Shown piece by piece: positions 11,809 through 22,533 of a stretch of 64,000 nucleotides of DNA. A model generated the notes under the pieces. That model searched no databases and was not told where the DNA came from. It was given only the letters and a program-made list of their open reading frames with translations. The position numbers were made by a program, and so were the translations under genes. Source of the stretch: Quercus robur. Lineage: Eukaryota > Streptophyta > Magnoliopsida > Fagales > Fagaceae. Position 1 is the first letter of the stretch. Every line of letters begins with the position of its first letter. Location: the NCBI RefSeq assembly GCF_932294415.1, contig NC_065535.1, forward strand, positions 68,069,362 to 68,133,361, written 5' to 3'.

Positions 11809-12046
11809 TGACTGCAACCTAGTGTCTGGATTAACAATGAAATAATATGTTCTTAGGGTAAGTCCTCGATTTAAATCTATTTTAACATGTCAATTTAAAA
11901 GAAAATGATCTTCCCAAATCCCCAATGAGTGCCCCATTTCTATACTGTGACAAATACAACAAACAGTAAAGATGGATTAGATAATCCTAGCCATTAAATA
12001 AGATCTAATTCTGAAAGTTCAATTAGTGTAAAAAAACACTAATGAA
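11809..12046. other. Intron/decayed sequence of GH1 copy A
   Basis: No clear motif. It lies between the IYVYPQGLRD exon and the solo LTR and is read here as old intron. Confidence 0.3.
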
Positions 12047-13088
12047 TGTTTAGACCCCCCCAATTTCAAATTTAACCAATACAAGTTTACACCCAAACAA
12101 TAGACGTGCGGAATAATAGGTACAAGCAAAAACCCAAACAAATAAACAACTCTACACCATAATTAATCACAACACAGTAGCAATTGAAAGGCAAGAGTAA
12201 GGGTTAGAGAGATACAAACACAAAGATAACACCGGCACGTGTTATCGAAGAGAAAACCGAAGAACTCAGCGAAAAACCTCTCTACCACCCTCCAAGCGGT
12301 AAAATGATCCACTAGAGAATAAAGTTGGAGTACATGGATAACAAAAGACCCTTCAAGCCTAGTCTACCCAATGTACTTGAGCCCTCTAAGCTCCTGCTAC
12401 CAACTGGTTAAGCCTAATCGTGTATTCTCTAGCTTTCCAAATCCCGCAATAAGCCCATTGCATCAACCAAGTGAATTGGTCATCTTTGAACTGCTTCCCA
12501 AGCACCAAATACCTCCTCACTGATATAGTTATGGTGAGATAAGGATTTAGCAAATGAATCTCTCAAGGATATGTTAATGGAGAGGGTGAGAGAAGAGGAA
12601 TTTGGATAATTAAATGTCTAAGATTGTGGATAAGTCAATCTTAGTTTTCTCTAGGATTTCTCTCTCAAAATTCTCACTGGAAGCTCTCTACATTTCGTGA
12701 GTATAAGGGTATTTATAGTATGATATGTGAGGAATGTGAAAAGACACTTTTTCTGCAAAACAGGACATTCTGGCGACTTAGTCTCACTAGTGGGATGAGT
12801 GGCGAGTTTGAGTCGTGAGATAACTGTCAGGCCAGATTGTACTTTTTGTCCTGTAGTGCTCCAGCTGTCATGACCCTTCAGGTTCCTGCATGCTTCACAC
12901 GTGTGGCATTTTAGCGAGTTACCAGTCGCGAGTCACTCGCGAGATACAGTCGCAAGAAACCTCTTGAATGCTCACATACTTGAATTTCTTCACGCTCTCT
13001 CACTCACAATCCTTACATAATTCCCACCTAAATACAGGATATCTAATTGTTGAATTACAAACAAATTTGGCACGGAATAATGCCAACA
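12047..13088 (-). repeat. Solo LTR, copia-type
   Basis: On the minus strand it runs TGTTGGCATTATTCC ... GGGGGGGTCTAAACA, about 1.04 kb, with TG/CA ends. A TATAAATACC box lies near 12715 on the minus strand. No primer binding site or polypurine tract flanks it, so it is a solo LTR. No clear 5-bp target duplication was found (ATGAA left, CATGG right), so the ends may be off by a few bases or one flank has changed. It interrupts the GH1 pseudogene. Confidence 0.7.
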
Positions 13089-13928
13089 CATGGTTGAATA
13101 AATTCAACCTTACAAATTCCAATATAATTGTGGGCATTACATACTAATTATAAATAATAGAAATCCTCTAGAAGTTGTGTACAAAAGTTTAACTGTCAAG
13201 TTAACGTCGAATGCCACTTTAGCTAATTTCTTCCGTAAATTCAAGAAGTTCATCGCTTACCAAAGCCTTCATAATGAATGGCTAATCTCCAAACATTAAT
13301 GGCTCCATAAACCTATTTTTAGGATAGAGTTTAACGACTTAAAAAAAGATGAGAAAGACTTTTTTTATATTAAAAAAAAAAAAATTACAAAGATCATTTG
13401 TATGTATTTCATTAAGGGTGACAAACCATCCAACCAAGAAGTCAAGTCAAATGCTCTGTTTTATGCATCTTTATCATGGCATGTATGCCCGGGTGGCTCA
13501 AACCATTGTGTCACTAGCGAAATACCGATTTCTCCTCCTTGGAATGGCTATGGATTGAAAAACAAATTATACAACTAATTTTGTATAGAAACAACAAAAA
13601 CAAAATTAGTTATTCTAACACAAAATTGGCATGTATAATATCTTATGCGAATGTTAGCTTAATTATTATTGGCCTATTGGAAATGCAGCAAAACGAAAAT
13701 TTTGATCAATGAACTATCTCCTGGTATTTTTCTTTGTAGAGTTTAGCAGCTGCAGCATGGGCTAATATAAATATATAATGTGATGATTAGCAAGGAAAGG
13801 ATCTGTCACAGTTGCATTCGGGTTAGACCAGGGCCGGCTGAAGCTATAGGCGATTAAGGCCACCGCCTAAGGCCCCTACTGGTAAGAGGCCCCCAAATCC
13901 TAATAATATATTATATAATATTAATTTC

Positions 13929-14048
13929 TCATCTTAAAAAAAAAAAAAAAAAAAGGCCCCGTTTCTCACTCTGAACCTAACATGAAAAAAAAAAAAAAAA
14001 AAAAAAAAAAAGGCCCGTTAACTGAAATGAAGACTAATCCCAATTCCC

Positions 14049-14089
<41 letters not shown>

Positions 14090-14190
14090 CCCTGTGAACT
14101 AACGTGAAGGCTAATCCAAAATCCCATCATCTTAAAAAAAAAAATATAATAATAATAATAATAATAAGGGCCGTTTCTCACACTGAAGTG
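13929..14190 (+). repeat. Degenerate poly-A-linked repeats in the hAT 5' part
   Basis: Four units of about 60-80 bp, each with a form of AAGGCCCGTTTCTCACACTGAA followed by a run of A. The A runs (up to about 45 bases at 14053-14088) differ strongly in length. They look like stepwise duplications of one subterminal segment. Confidence 0.6.
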
Positions 14191-14530
14191 ACACTATTCC
14201 CATCCCCAAATCTTTTGCTTGCAGAATAAAAGATTGCAAAAGGCAGAAAGCTTAAAGGCAAGGCAAAACCGCAGAAAGAAGAAACAAATAAGAAAAGGCA
14301 AGAAAAAGAAAGAAAAAAAGAAAAAGAAAAACACTCTCACTCTCTGACTCTCTCCATGTCTCCATCTTGATTCTTAAAAAAAAACACTCTTTTTAGTTAA
14401 CTTACTCATCAATTGGTGTTAGCAATAGACTTGGTGTGTCCACAAATCATTTCAGGTACTTTTTTGTTTACTCTTCCTTTGCCTCTTTCGTCTTCTTCAA
14501 CTGCTGGGTGTCTGAGTTTTTTTTTTTTTT

Positions 14531-14866
14531 GAAGAGGAGCTGCTGGGTTTTAAGCCTTCTTTTTGGCTTTAGATTTCTGTAGAAGGGTATCTGGCTATGG
14601 AATGGTCCAACCGTCCAAATGGACCCCTTAAAAGATTTAAAGTATTGTTTTGTTTTTGCTTTTGGCTTTACACGTTTTGTCTTATTCTTAGTTTGTTTTT
14701 TTTTTTTTTTTGAAGAGGAGCTGCTGGGTTTTAAGTCTTCTTTTTGGCTTTAGATTTCTCTAGAAGGGTATCTGGCTATGGAATGGTCCAACCGTCCAAA
14801 TGGACACCTTAAAAGAATTAAAGTATTGTTTTGTTTTTGCTTTTGGCTTTACACGTTTTGTCTTAT

Positions 14867-14903
<37 letters not shown>

Positions 14904-14905
14904 AA
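14531..14905 (+). repeat. 181-bp tandem duplication in the hAT element
   Basis: GAAGAGGAGCTGCTGGGTTT starts at 14531 and, after a T run, again at 14712. The two copies agree nearly base for base through TCTGGCTATGGAATGGTCC and on to TTTGTCTTATTCTT. A third start (TTTTGAAGAGATCAG) follows at about 14900. The copies are bordered by poly-T runs, which probably mediated the duplication. Confidence 0.8.
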
Positions 14906-15289
14906 GAGATCAGATTTAGTGGATTGGAGCCATGGAGGGATAGTTAGCTCTAGGCTGGTCTTAGTCTCAGTGTAAATCAAGTTGAGTCATACACATTTTG
15001 CTAGTGGATTGGTCTTAGTGGATTCAATCTTTTACTAAAAAAAAAAAGAGTATTGATAACAAGATTATAAATTTAGAATAATTTACTTTTTATTAATTTT
15101 AATTTTAATTTTTTTGTGCAGGTTTAAAGTGTAAAGTGATCATATTAAGTAAAGCTACAATTGTGCTTTTGATAAACCAGGTTATATTGTTTTATACATT
15201 AAATTTATATTATTCTAGTTAAATTGTAATTTTCTTTTTTATTATTATAGATTGTGTTTCATTTATTCATAAATATTTTTTAATTACAA

Positions 15290-16240
15290 ATGTCTACTAG
15301 AAAATATCCATCTGGATATGAAAAACTAAAAAAAAAAAAAAAAAGACAAAGAGAAGAACTAATTGAATCTCAAAAAGGAGCTATGGACAAATTTATTACT
15401 AGCAAAAAACAAAATCTTGCAGAAAATTTGAGTGAAGGTTTCATAAATGAACAAGAAATTTATCAAAAAGAGTTGGAAGATAATGAAAATATACAACAAA
15501 ATGATAATAACGAAGGTGGTCATGATAATGTCCAAACATGTAATGTCACCATTCTTGATAATGAAGCTCAAAATAATTTAGAGAAGAGTGAAAATATTAA
15601 TGATCAACCTAGTTATATTCCTACAATCCGTTGGAAGAAACAGTTTGATGAAAATGTCAATGATGAGACAACACAATCCACTGAAGAATATTTTAAAATT
15701 AATTATTTTTTATAAATAGTAGATCAAGCTATTTCTTCAATTGAAAGTAGGTTTGAACAATTTCAAATATATGAAAATATTTTTGGTTTTTTATTTAATT
15801 TTGAAAAATTAAAATCACTAGATAATGATAGTTTGAAAAAAAATTGTCTTAATCTTGAATGTTTTCTTACACATGAAACTTATTCAGATATTGATGGCTC
15901 AGATTTATTTTCAGAACTAAAAGTTTTAAAAGAAGTTTTGCAAATAAATGATAACTCTCCAATTGATGTACTAAATTATATAAAGAGGCTAGAATCTTTT
16001 TCGAATGCATGTATTGCTTTCAGAATATTAGCAACTATATCTGTTACAGTTGCTTCCGCAGAAAGAAGTTTTTCAAAATTAAAATTAATAAAATCCTATT
16101 TAAGATCAACTATGTCACAAGAAAGATTAAGTAGATTAGTCATATTATCAATTGAAAAGGAAATGCTAGCGGAACTTGAATGCAAAAATTTAATTAGTAA
16201 TTTTGCCTCTCAAAAAGCAAGAAAAATAAATTTTAATTGA
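15290..16240 (+). pseudogene. Shortened hAT transposase (N terminus joined to C-terminal dimerisation domain)
   Basis: Begins MSTRKYPSGYEKLKKKKKRQ, the usual start of zinc-finger MYM-type-1-like hAT transposases, and keeps an acidic Asn/Glu-rich linker up to a TAA at 15713-15715. The same frame then reads on (VDQAISSIESRFEQFQIY) to FRILATISVTVASAERSFSK and LKLIKSYLRSTMSQERLS, the hAT C-terminal dimerisation motif, ending at 16240. About 310 codons remain where full proteins have roughly 700-800. The catalytic core with the DDE residues is absent, so this is an internal deletion plus one nonsense codon. Both halves being in frame implies the deletion preserved the frame or was recent. Confidence 0.85.
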
Positions 16241-16554
16241 AAAATATATATGAATTTATAATTAAATATAATAAAAGGCCCCATTTAAAACTTTCGCCTA
16301 GGGCCCCCAAATTCGTTGAGCCGGCCCTGGGTTAGACATTCCTACTTTATAACCGTACTGTCCCAAGGACTTGGGGCTCATTGAGTGCTTCACTCGATCA
16401 CCAAAATATTGGTAACAACTAACAATTTCGGCATAGACTTTAAAATCATCCCTATTAATAGTAAGGCAGCAACAAAGTACATTAATTAATATCTCACAAC
16501 AATTTAATAGGTTTTTTTTTTTTTTTAAGAGAAACAATTTGATAGTTTAGGTGA

Positions 16555-16697
16555 TTAGGGCCCGTTTGGTAAGAGAATTCTAATAACGTTGTTTGTATTT
16601 TTGAAAATACATGTGGTTGAAAAAATGTGAAAATATGTGTAATGTTGTTTAAATACTAAAAACTGTTGTTTAAACAATAGTAACAAGCGGACCCTAA
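16555..16697. mobile_element. MITE, 143 bp
   Basis: Terminal inverted repeats TTAGGGCCCGTTTGGTAA / TTGTTACTAT..GCGGACCCTAA type: the left end reads TTAGGGCCCGTTTGG and the right end, reversed, TTAGGGTCCGCTTGT. The interior is AT-rich and non-coding. It lies in an intron of the GH1 pseudogene. Confidence 0.65.
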
Positions 16698-17298
16698 AAT
16701 AGTAACACTGATCAACCAGAAGAAAATGAACCTACAAAATCTGGTAGCTCAAGAAGTCTTTGTATTTATCTTGCAGTAAGTCAAAATGGAACAATGTCAC
16801 AAATGGGGTTATCCCTGCATGAAAAACCATGTCACAGCCAAGTTTGCATGCTCCTGTAAATCACAGCTCAATCTCTCTTTCTGAATCATTCTTTGGTTAC
16901 AACTCAATCAATAGTCTTTTTTCTCTCTTTTGTTTTCCATCTTTCCAATATAATTACTTCTAAAGTCAGTTCTTGATTTGCAGGCTCTAGAAGCACACTG
17001 ACACAAGACATTGAATAGATACACCTGAAGCCTAGCTAGTTTCCCCCCTCCACTGATAGTATTTCCCCTTGGGGATATTAACCAAATAAGATCAATGTAA
17101 TCAATCCTCTAAACAAATTTGATATGTTAAGAGAGAATCAGTCTTGAGGGCGATAGTCAAATACGAAACTCATGTCAACGAGTCACCTATTGCAGCTACT
17201 GTTGTGTTTCCTCTTTGTTGCTGTTGACTATATACATGTAACGTTTCAGAAAACGTTTTCTACGTACTCTTAAAAAGCGACAATCATTTTGTGATCTA

Positions 17299-17396
17299 TT
17301 AGGCTTGTTTTCTATTAATTTGTGTTTTCCGTCACCCCAAACATTAGAAAATATGAAATTCTTGTTTTAGAAAACATTTTCTACTAAAACAAGCTT
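17299..17396. mobile_element. Small MITE-like inverted repeat
   Basis: Left end TTAGGCTTGTTTTCTA, right end reversed CTAAGCTTGTTTTAGTAG, about 98 bp apart, non-coding. The family is not recognised and the ends are approximate. Confidence 0.4.
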
Positions 17397-18216
17397 AGTA
17401 TGAAAATTTAGGAAGAAAAACTTGCCATTACTCATATGAAGCACGATAGGATTGAAAAGAAAATCGGCCCTTACCCTTTTGTATTAGCTCATTAATGAAA
17501 CTGTTGTAGAAGTTGATTCCCTCTTGGTTTACTCCACCCCTACCGTCCCACCTGCAAGTTCAACTTGGATCATATAAATACCACTTGGAACTCTTGCTTT
17601 CATTTAGCTCATATTGAACTTTCGAATTTGCTGCCAAAAATTGGATTTCTGACTTCTGTTAAAAAAATCCCAAATCTGCCATTGATGGCCTCATTGGCAA
17701 TTCAACGTTGCGAGCCATATCTAGAGAGAGAGAGGATCGATAGATGGGTTGGGAACTTTTTCTTCAGCTTAGGGGTATTCGTATTTATGTAGTACAAGTT
17801 TTCATCTAAATTAGTTTGAAAAAATCTCTTCCAATTTACTGCTCAATACTATCTCTAATAGTATTTTCTTTGAACTGAACTTTTACATGTTTCAAAAATA
17901 TCATCATTAATAAATGAATTTTATTTTGAATTCAAAAAAATAATTCCTAAAATTTAGGATTTTTTTTTCTTCACGTTCATCTTTTTATTTCTTAAAATTT
18001 CTCCTTTTTTATTCCTTTTTCATCTAAATAAAAGTAAAACAACCCCAATTTATAAAATAAAAAAACTAAGAGAACTCCTAAAATTTAGCCTTATTTCCCC
18101 TCACTTTCATCTTATTTTTCTTACCCAAATTTTTCTCTATATCGCTGCACCCTGCACCACTTTCAAACACACATTTAAAAACTAAATTACAGTTTTTGCT
18201 TATCTCTAAAGTTTAT

Positions 18217-18697
18217 TCTATACTATTATTTAAGGGACTGCCCCTGTTTGGACCGGATTTTTTTTGTTCCAAAATACCCCTACAGCCTATGTTTAAGTAG
18301 GGGCAAAACTTGGTAAAAATGCTTCTTTAACTTCCACGTAAAACACTATTTACAAAATAGGACCACACTCCTAGTACAATCACGCTGGTTTTCAAATTCA
18401 AATTGCTTCTTCTTCAGCTCTCCAATTCACCACACATAATACTCATCACACCCTAAGTTTTTTTTGTAATTGAAAAATGTAGTAATCCCAAAGTATAATA
18501 AATGCTCTAAATTAACCCTTACCTAAAAAATAGAAGAACCTCTGAGCACACGCTTGAGCGCGTGCTCAGAGGCTAGTCCTTTTTATTTGTTTGAAAATAA
18601 AAAATATATATATCAAAATTATAATTAATGCAAATTATTAACTTTTACCTAAAAAAAAACCCTTTGAACACACGCAACGCGCGTGTTAAGAGACTAG
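18217..18697 (+). mobile_element. Non-autonomous Helitron with two 3' ends
   Basis: The left end TCTATACTATTATTTAAGGG is a typical plant Helitron 5' start. At 18541-18576 a GC-rich hairpin (CCTCTGAGCACACGC / GCGTGCTCAGAGG) is followed at once by CTAG and then T, the signature of a Helitron 3' terminus. A second, weaker hairpin (GAACACACGC / GCGTGTTAAG) ends in CTAGT at 18694-18698. No Rep/helicase is present. The element could end at 18576 or 18697. The base before the start is T rather than the expected A, so the 5' boundary is less sure than the 3' one. Confidence 0.65.
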
Positions 18698-18790
18698 TAA
18701 ACTATATGTACTTATCTTAAATAAATTGCATGACTCATTTAAAAGATTATATAATTATAAGTACTGGTCTTTTTTATTGTCATATAATGA

Positions 18791-19313
18791 GTTTTTTTTC
18801 ATATGAAAATCAAGAAGATTTTATTTAAACAGAAACGGTACAAAGTACACTGAAAATCCAATTAAACTTGCTCATCTATAACTACATCAAAGAACACTTG
18901 AGGGGCAGAGCCCAAAACAAAAGAACTAGCCAACTTGTTCCATAAAGACCAGGTTGCTAAGCAGTGGGCCACATCATTTGCTTCTCTTGGACCCCAATTA
19001 AACTGAATATTTTATGAGAAATGCACCAGCCTAATTGTATTAGCAATTAGAATGAAAATTCTCCACGGATCCTCTCTGTTTTGCTTCTGAATAGCCTCCA
19101 CACAAACTGTGGCATCACTTTCCACAATTACAGAGTAGGTATCCAGCTTCAAGCCTTCAAGGCTTGTTGAGTTGCCCAATTGATGGCTTCAACTTCGACT
19201 TGAAGTGGGATGATGGTTTCCACCCTTTTGGACATAGCAAAAACCAATTTCCCTCCCCAATCTCTCGCCACAATAGCCACGTATGATTAAAATACTAGTT
19301 CATCGTCTCTTTA
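18791..19313 (-). mobile_element. 5'-truncated LINE with an RNase H domain
   Basis: On the minus strand 19290-18840 reads VAIVARDWGGKLVFAMSKR, then PLQVEVEAINWATQ, SVIVESDATVCVEAIQ and NWGPREANDVAHCLATW, the RVT_3-type RNase H found at the C terminus of plant L1-like LINEs (Asp, Glu, Asp and the REAND.VAH block in place). One stop near 19150 and another near 19010 break it. The 3' end has a poly-A (poly-T at 18792-18799 on the plus strand). Flanking direct repeats ATTGTCATATAATGA (18776-18790) and ATTGTCATACAATGA (19314-19328) are the target duplication. Confidence 0.8.
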
Positions 19314-19328
19314 ATTGTCATACAATGA

Positions 19329-20298
19329 TTTGAGGGAAATTTTCTTTAAACCAGAGGTGGTAAACTTTTTTCTTTATAGGTTGAGGTGACAATAAATGTG
19401 GGAATTTTTGTTTTGCTTCAGCATATGGGTTTAATTAGATTTGTGTCGTAATAAAATTCTTTTTAACATACGTGTTCTTGGGTTTATATGGACGCTAAAA
19501 AGAGATGCTCAACGAATTAATGTCAATGTCCATTGTTTTCTTTTCTAATTTGACGTTGACATATATACTTCTTAATTTGTTACATTACATCTCAAAAATG
19601 GATGGGTAGAGTGGGAAAAAGACAAACAGATAACGGAAGTGACAAATTTAGATCGAGGAAAAGGAAATAAAACAGAGAAGATAGTGGGAGACGTGAGGGA
19701 TTGAAGGAGATAAGATGATAAGATGCTAAAATTGACTTGGACTTCTAGAGGGATGATCAGATAAGGGTGACAAATTAAAGACATGAGTGGTTAGATGATA
19801 GATAGGATACAAGAACAATAAAGTCTTGGAAATTGGAATTCAATATTAAGGTAAATGGGAGCAGGGTGGAGAGAGAAAAAAAATTTCTAGAATACTTTGG
19901 AGGGCGATTGAAATTTTGGGATGATTATTAGTGCACAGTCTGCTGTATGCATAGTACATACAAGTCACATATATGACTTGTGTGTACTATATGTACACTA
20001 AAGCATGTGTAATAGACACCATTCCGAATTTTGAAGGTAATATCGAGCATAACTTTTTTTTTTTTATACTTTTTAGTCATTTGTTGGTTTGTCCTACCCG
20101 ATTGGTATGCTGACCTAGAGAGAGTGTCTTGTAAGGAATTGCATAGCAAGTGAAATTTGGTGGTGATGTGAGTGGAATTTTCCATTTATGGAAGGGTGAA
20201 TGAGGTGTTTGGGAAAGTTCCGGACCTTCTTACCCCTAAGGACAAGTTATGACTTGGGGGGAGGGAATTGATTTTCTTTCATTCCCTTCATGCCTAGG
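19329..20298. other. Intergenic, nothing recognised
   Basis: No coding signal, terminal repeat or transposon domain seen on either strand. A short dyad of ACATATAAGTC type words lies near 19960-20000. Confidence 0.3.
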
Positions 20299-20489
20299 CC
20301 AACAGAGTCAAAAATCCAACTCTTTATGTTGCCACTATGTCCTAAACAAGTCTTGACCGTGTCCAAAAGCAATAACAAAATTATCAGAGTAGTGATGGGC
20401 CAACAGAGTCAAAAATCCAACTCTTTGTGTTGCCACTATGTCCTAAACATGTCTTGACCGTGTCCAAAAGCAATAACAAAATTATCAGA
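20299..20489. repeat. 100-bp tandem duplication
   Basis: The block starting GGCCAACAGAGTCAAAAATCC at 20298 recurs at 20398 with very few changes (TTATG/TTGTG, CAAG/CATG), running to AAATTATCAG. Two copies only. Confidence 0.85.
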
Positions 20490-20631
20490 CACGTAGGCAG
20501 TTTGACATGGGCACATTGTGCTTTAGCCATGTCCATGCTATATAAAACACTTGTAATAGCCGAGTCCATAATGATGCATGTTTTCTTGAGTTGCTTGTCT
20601 TTCCTAGTTGGTGTTCTTAACATGTGGGGAT

Positions 20632-21255
20632 TGTTGGTGCGGGTGTGTTCCAAACTCTCCTATATTAGTTTGGAGTGTGCTCTTACTTGTGTTTATAAAT
20701 GATTGTGGGCCTCCCTTGACCTAGAGCGAACATGAGCCTTATCTATATCTATATTTTTTCTTTGGAACTTTTATTTTTATCTCCTTTTGGGCCTTTATAG
20801 CCATTTGTAGTCGTTTAGTTTGACCGTTGTGCATAGCTTCCTTTGTAAACTAATCTATTAATTTATTAAATTAATGGCTTATTAAACACATCATCAGAAC
20901 ACTTCTCCAATCTATTCATTTATTGCTTTCTCGATTAGATTACTTGAGAACAATTCTTTATCTCTTCCTCAAGTGTTGTTGCTCTTTCCTATTTATTACT
21001 CTCTTGATCTTAGATAATTTTCTTGATCAATTAAAAAGGAAAGACATTATTAAAAGGTTATTCTTGAACATTTGTAGAAGGAACTGTGTTCAAGACAAAG
21101 GTCGATTGTATTGTCTAATCTTGAGGGGTTATTCAGTTTGCGAACTGTTCGTACCAGATTTTACTCCTAGTGGCACAAATGGTTCTTGTTATTGATTATT
21201 TGGCTTAACTTGTTTTTGACTAAGAGTTTGTACATTTACTAAAATATTTCCAACA
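20632..21255 (+). repeat. Probable solo LTR, copia-type
   Basis: Starts TGTTGGTGCGGGTGTG and ends TATTTCCAACA, giving TGTTGG/CCAACA inverted ends, about 624 bp. A TATAAATG word at 20694 is a possible TATA box. A purine-rich stretch (ATGTGGGGAT) precedes it and TGGTCTAACAAG follows, which loosely resembles a primer binding site. No target duplication was found, so it may be a piece of a larger element. Confidence 0.5.
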
Positions 21256-22496
21256 TGGTCTAACAAGTAATATAAAGCATGAACCAAGCCCCAATATGAT
21301 CTACAACTAGACCCACAATAGTATGTGAGACCTATGGGTCTCGTATTAGGACAAAGATTGAATTCAGTTTTCTATGCATTGAACCCAATAAGATTATAAC
21401 ACGTGTCCACTTTTAATTATGCATCATGATATTAACAAGTTCATTACATAGGAGCACTAAGACAAAGAAGTGCATGATATTAGGCAATTAGGGGGCAGGG
21501 GGAAGACATTGATGTGTTAACATCATTAAAATATGAGGATGGAGATAAAACGTCAGATTCCTTAATTAAGAACATTTTCATTGATAAAAATAGCTAATAC
21601 GTAGTATATTTTAAAGAATCAACTATATCAGTGCCGACACATATTGGGTGAAACAAATTAATATACAAAGAAAAAGATATATTACTATTCATTGAATTAT
21701 AATAGATGGAGTGTATTATTTCACACATATGTAGAGGGGGAAGCGTGTGAAAGTGAAACAAGGGAGTGGATCCATCAAAAAAAGAAGAAGAAACAAGGGT
21801 GTGAATAGTCTTTTAACGAATAGATATTATAGCGTATTGGATAGGACTTAGGAGGAACTTTTGACTTGAAATCCTCATTTGAAGCTTTCAAATTTTCCTT
21901 GCATACTGAGACAGTTCATCTGATGCATTGTAACTCTCATTTCTGCATATCTTGTTGGATTCTTGAGCTTACATCTGCAGCTTCCATCTAGTAAGACTCT
22001 TTCTCTTTTTATATTGATTAAGATTCATGGATGTTCTTCATCCCAATACCATAGAAACTGATTGAAGCTTTTTTTCTTTTTTTCCTAGATCAGCCTTGTT
22101 TTTCTTATGATAATATGATTGTGTTTGATTTTTTATTTGACCCACTTAAAAATATGCATCAGAATTTTAATCAAGTGAATCATAAAAAACCAGAAAACAT
22201 CCAACTTTTCAGAATAAGTAGCAAACTTATGTTATATCAGGCTCCACAAAAAGTGGAGCTTTGTAGCACCAACTACCAGTCTACCATCTTTTTAATGATC
22301 TATAGACAATTAATATGCTTTCAGCTTTTGTTGTATGGGCTGGACCTTTATTGTTTGGGGGTGTAAATTAAGACACACGTGGACTTGTTATAATTATTGA
22401 GATTGGTCCAATTCAAAATAAGCTTACCATTAATTTATTGACTTTCTCATTTTATTATGTCTTATAATATGCTCTAACCCTGTCTTTCTTTGGTTT

Positions 22497-22533
<37 letters not shown>

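Larger units (their letters stand above)
13829..16329 (+). mobile_element. hAT-superfamily DNA transposon, internally deleted
   Basis: 2501 bp with terminal inverted repeats CAGGGCCGGCT / AGCCGGCCCTG and a perfect 8-bp target duplication GGTTAGAC at 13821-13828 and 16330-16337, both hallmarks of hAT elements. The ends share subterminal GCCTAAGGCCCC words. Inside are four degenerate repeats each followed by poly-A (13929-14190), a 181-bp tandem duplication (14531-14900) and a shortened transposase gene (15290-16240). It inserted into the exon of a GH1 gene right after GMSNP; removing one target copy restores the GH1 reading across the site. The intact target duplication suggests it has not moved since. 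It cannot encode a working transposase. Confidence 0.93.
11495..17718 (-). pseudogene. Exploded GH1 beta-glucosidase pseudogene (copy A)
   Basis: Pieces of a GH1 gene lie on the minus strand in the correct order. 17718-17600: exon 1, MRPSMADLG. 17551-17475: GGVNQEGINFYNSFINEL, with acceptor TTGCAG and donor GTAAGG. 16836-16745: GITPFVTLFHFDLLQ. 16465-16338: DDFKVYAEIV...FGDRVKH...QYGYKVGMSNP; the catalytic NEP is legible only in a shifted frame. 13828-13715: LAHAAAAKLYKEKYQE. 13541-13440: GGEIGISLVTQWFEP. 13325-13200: FMEPLMFGD.PFIMKALV. 11808-11724: IYVYPQGLRDALIYMKQEYH, followed by a shifted TENS for the nucleophile motif TENG. 11635-11495: NGYPDNRDDTIPIEIALDD and GVNVKGYF. Many stops and frameshifts. 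The exon carrying YRFSISW is missing. A hAT element splits the NEP exon and a solo LTR sits in a late intron. The sub-family (strictosidine/raucaffricine-glucosidase-like or other) cannot be settled. Confidence 0.88.

Noticed and set aside
20427-20702. 91-codon ORF next to the 100-bp duplication
   Set aside because: Crosses from the duplicated block into the probable LTR, and no conserved motif is seen.
20632-21270. Reading 20632-21255 as an internal LTR of a complete element with PPT on the left and PBS on the right
   Set aside because: A polypurine-like stretch and a loose PBS-like word flank it on the wrong sides for one element, and no gag or pol is near; kept only as a probable solo LTR.
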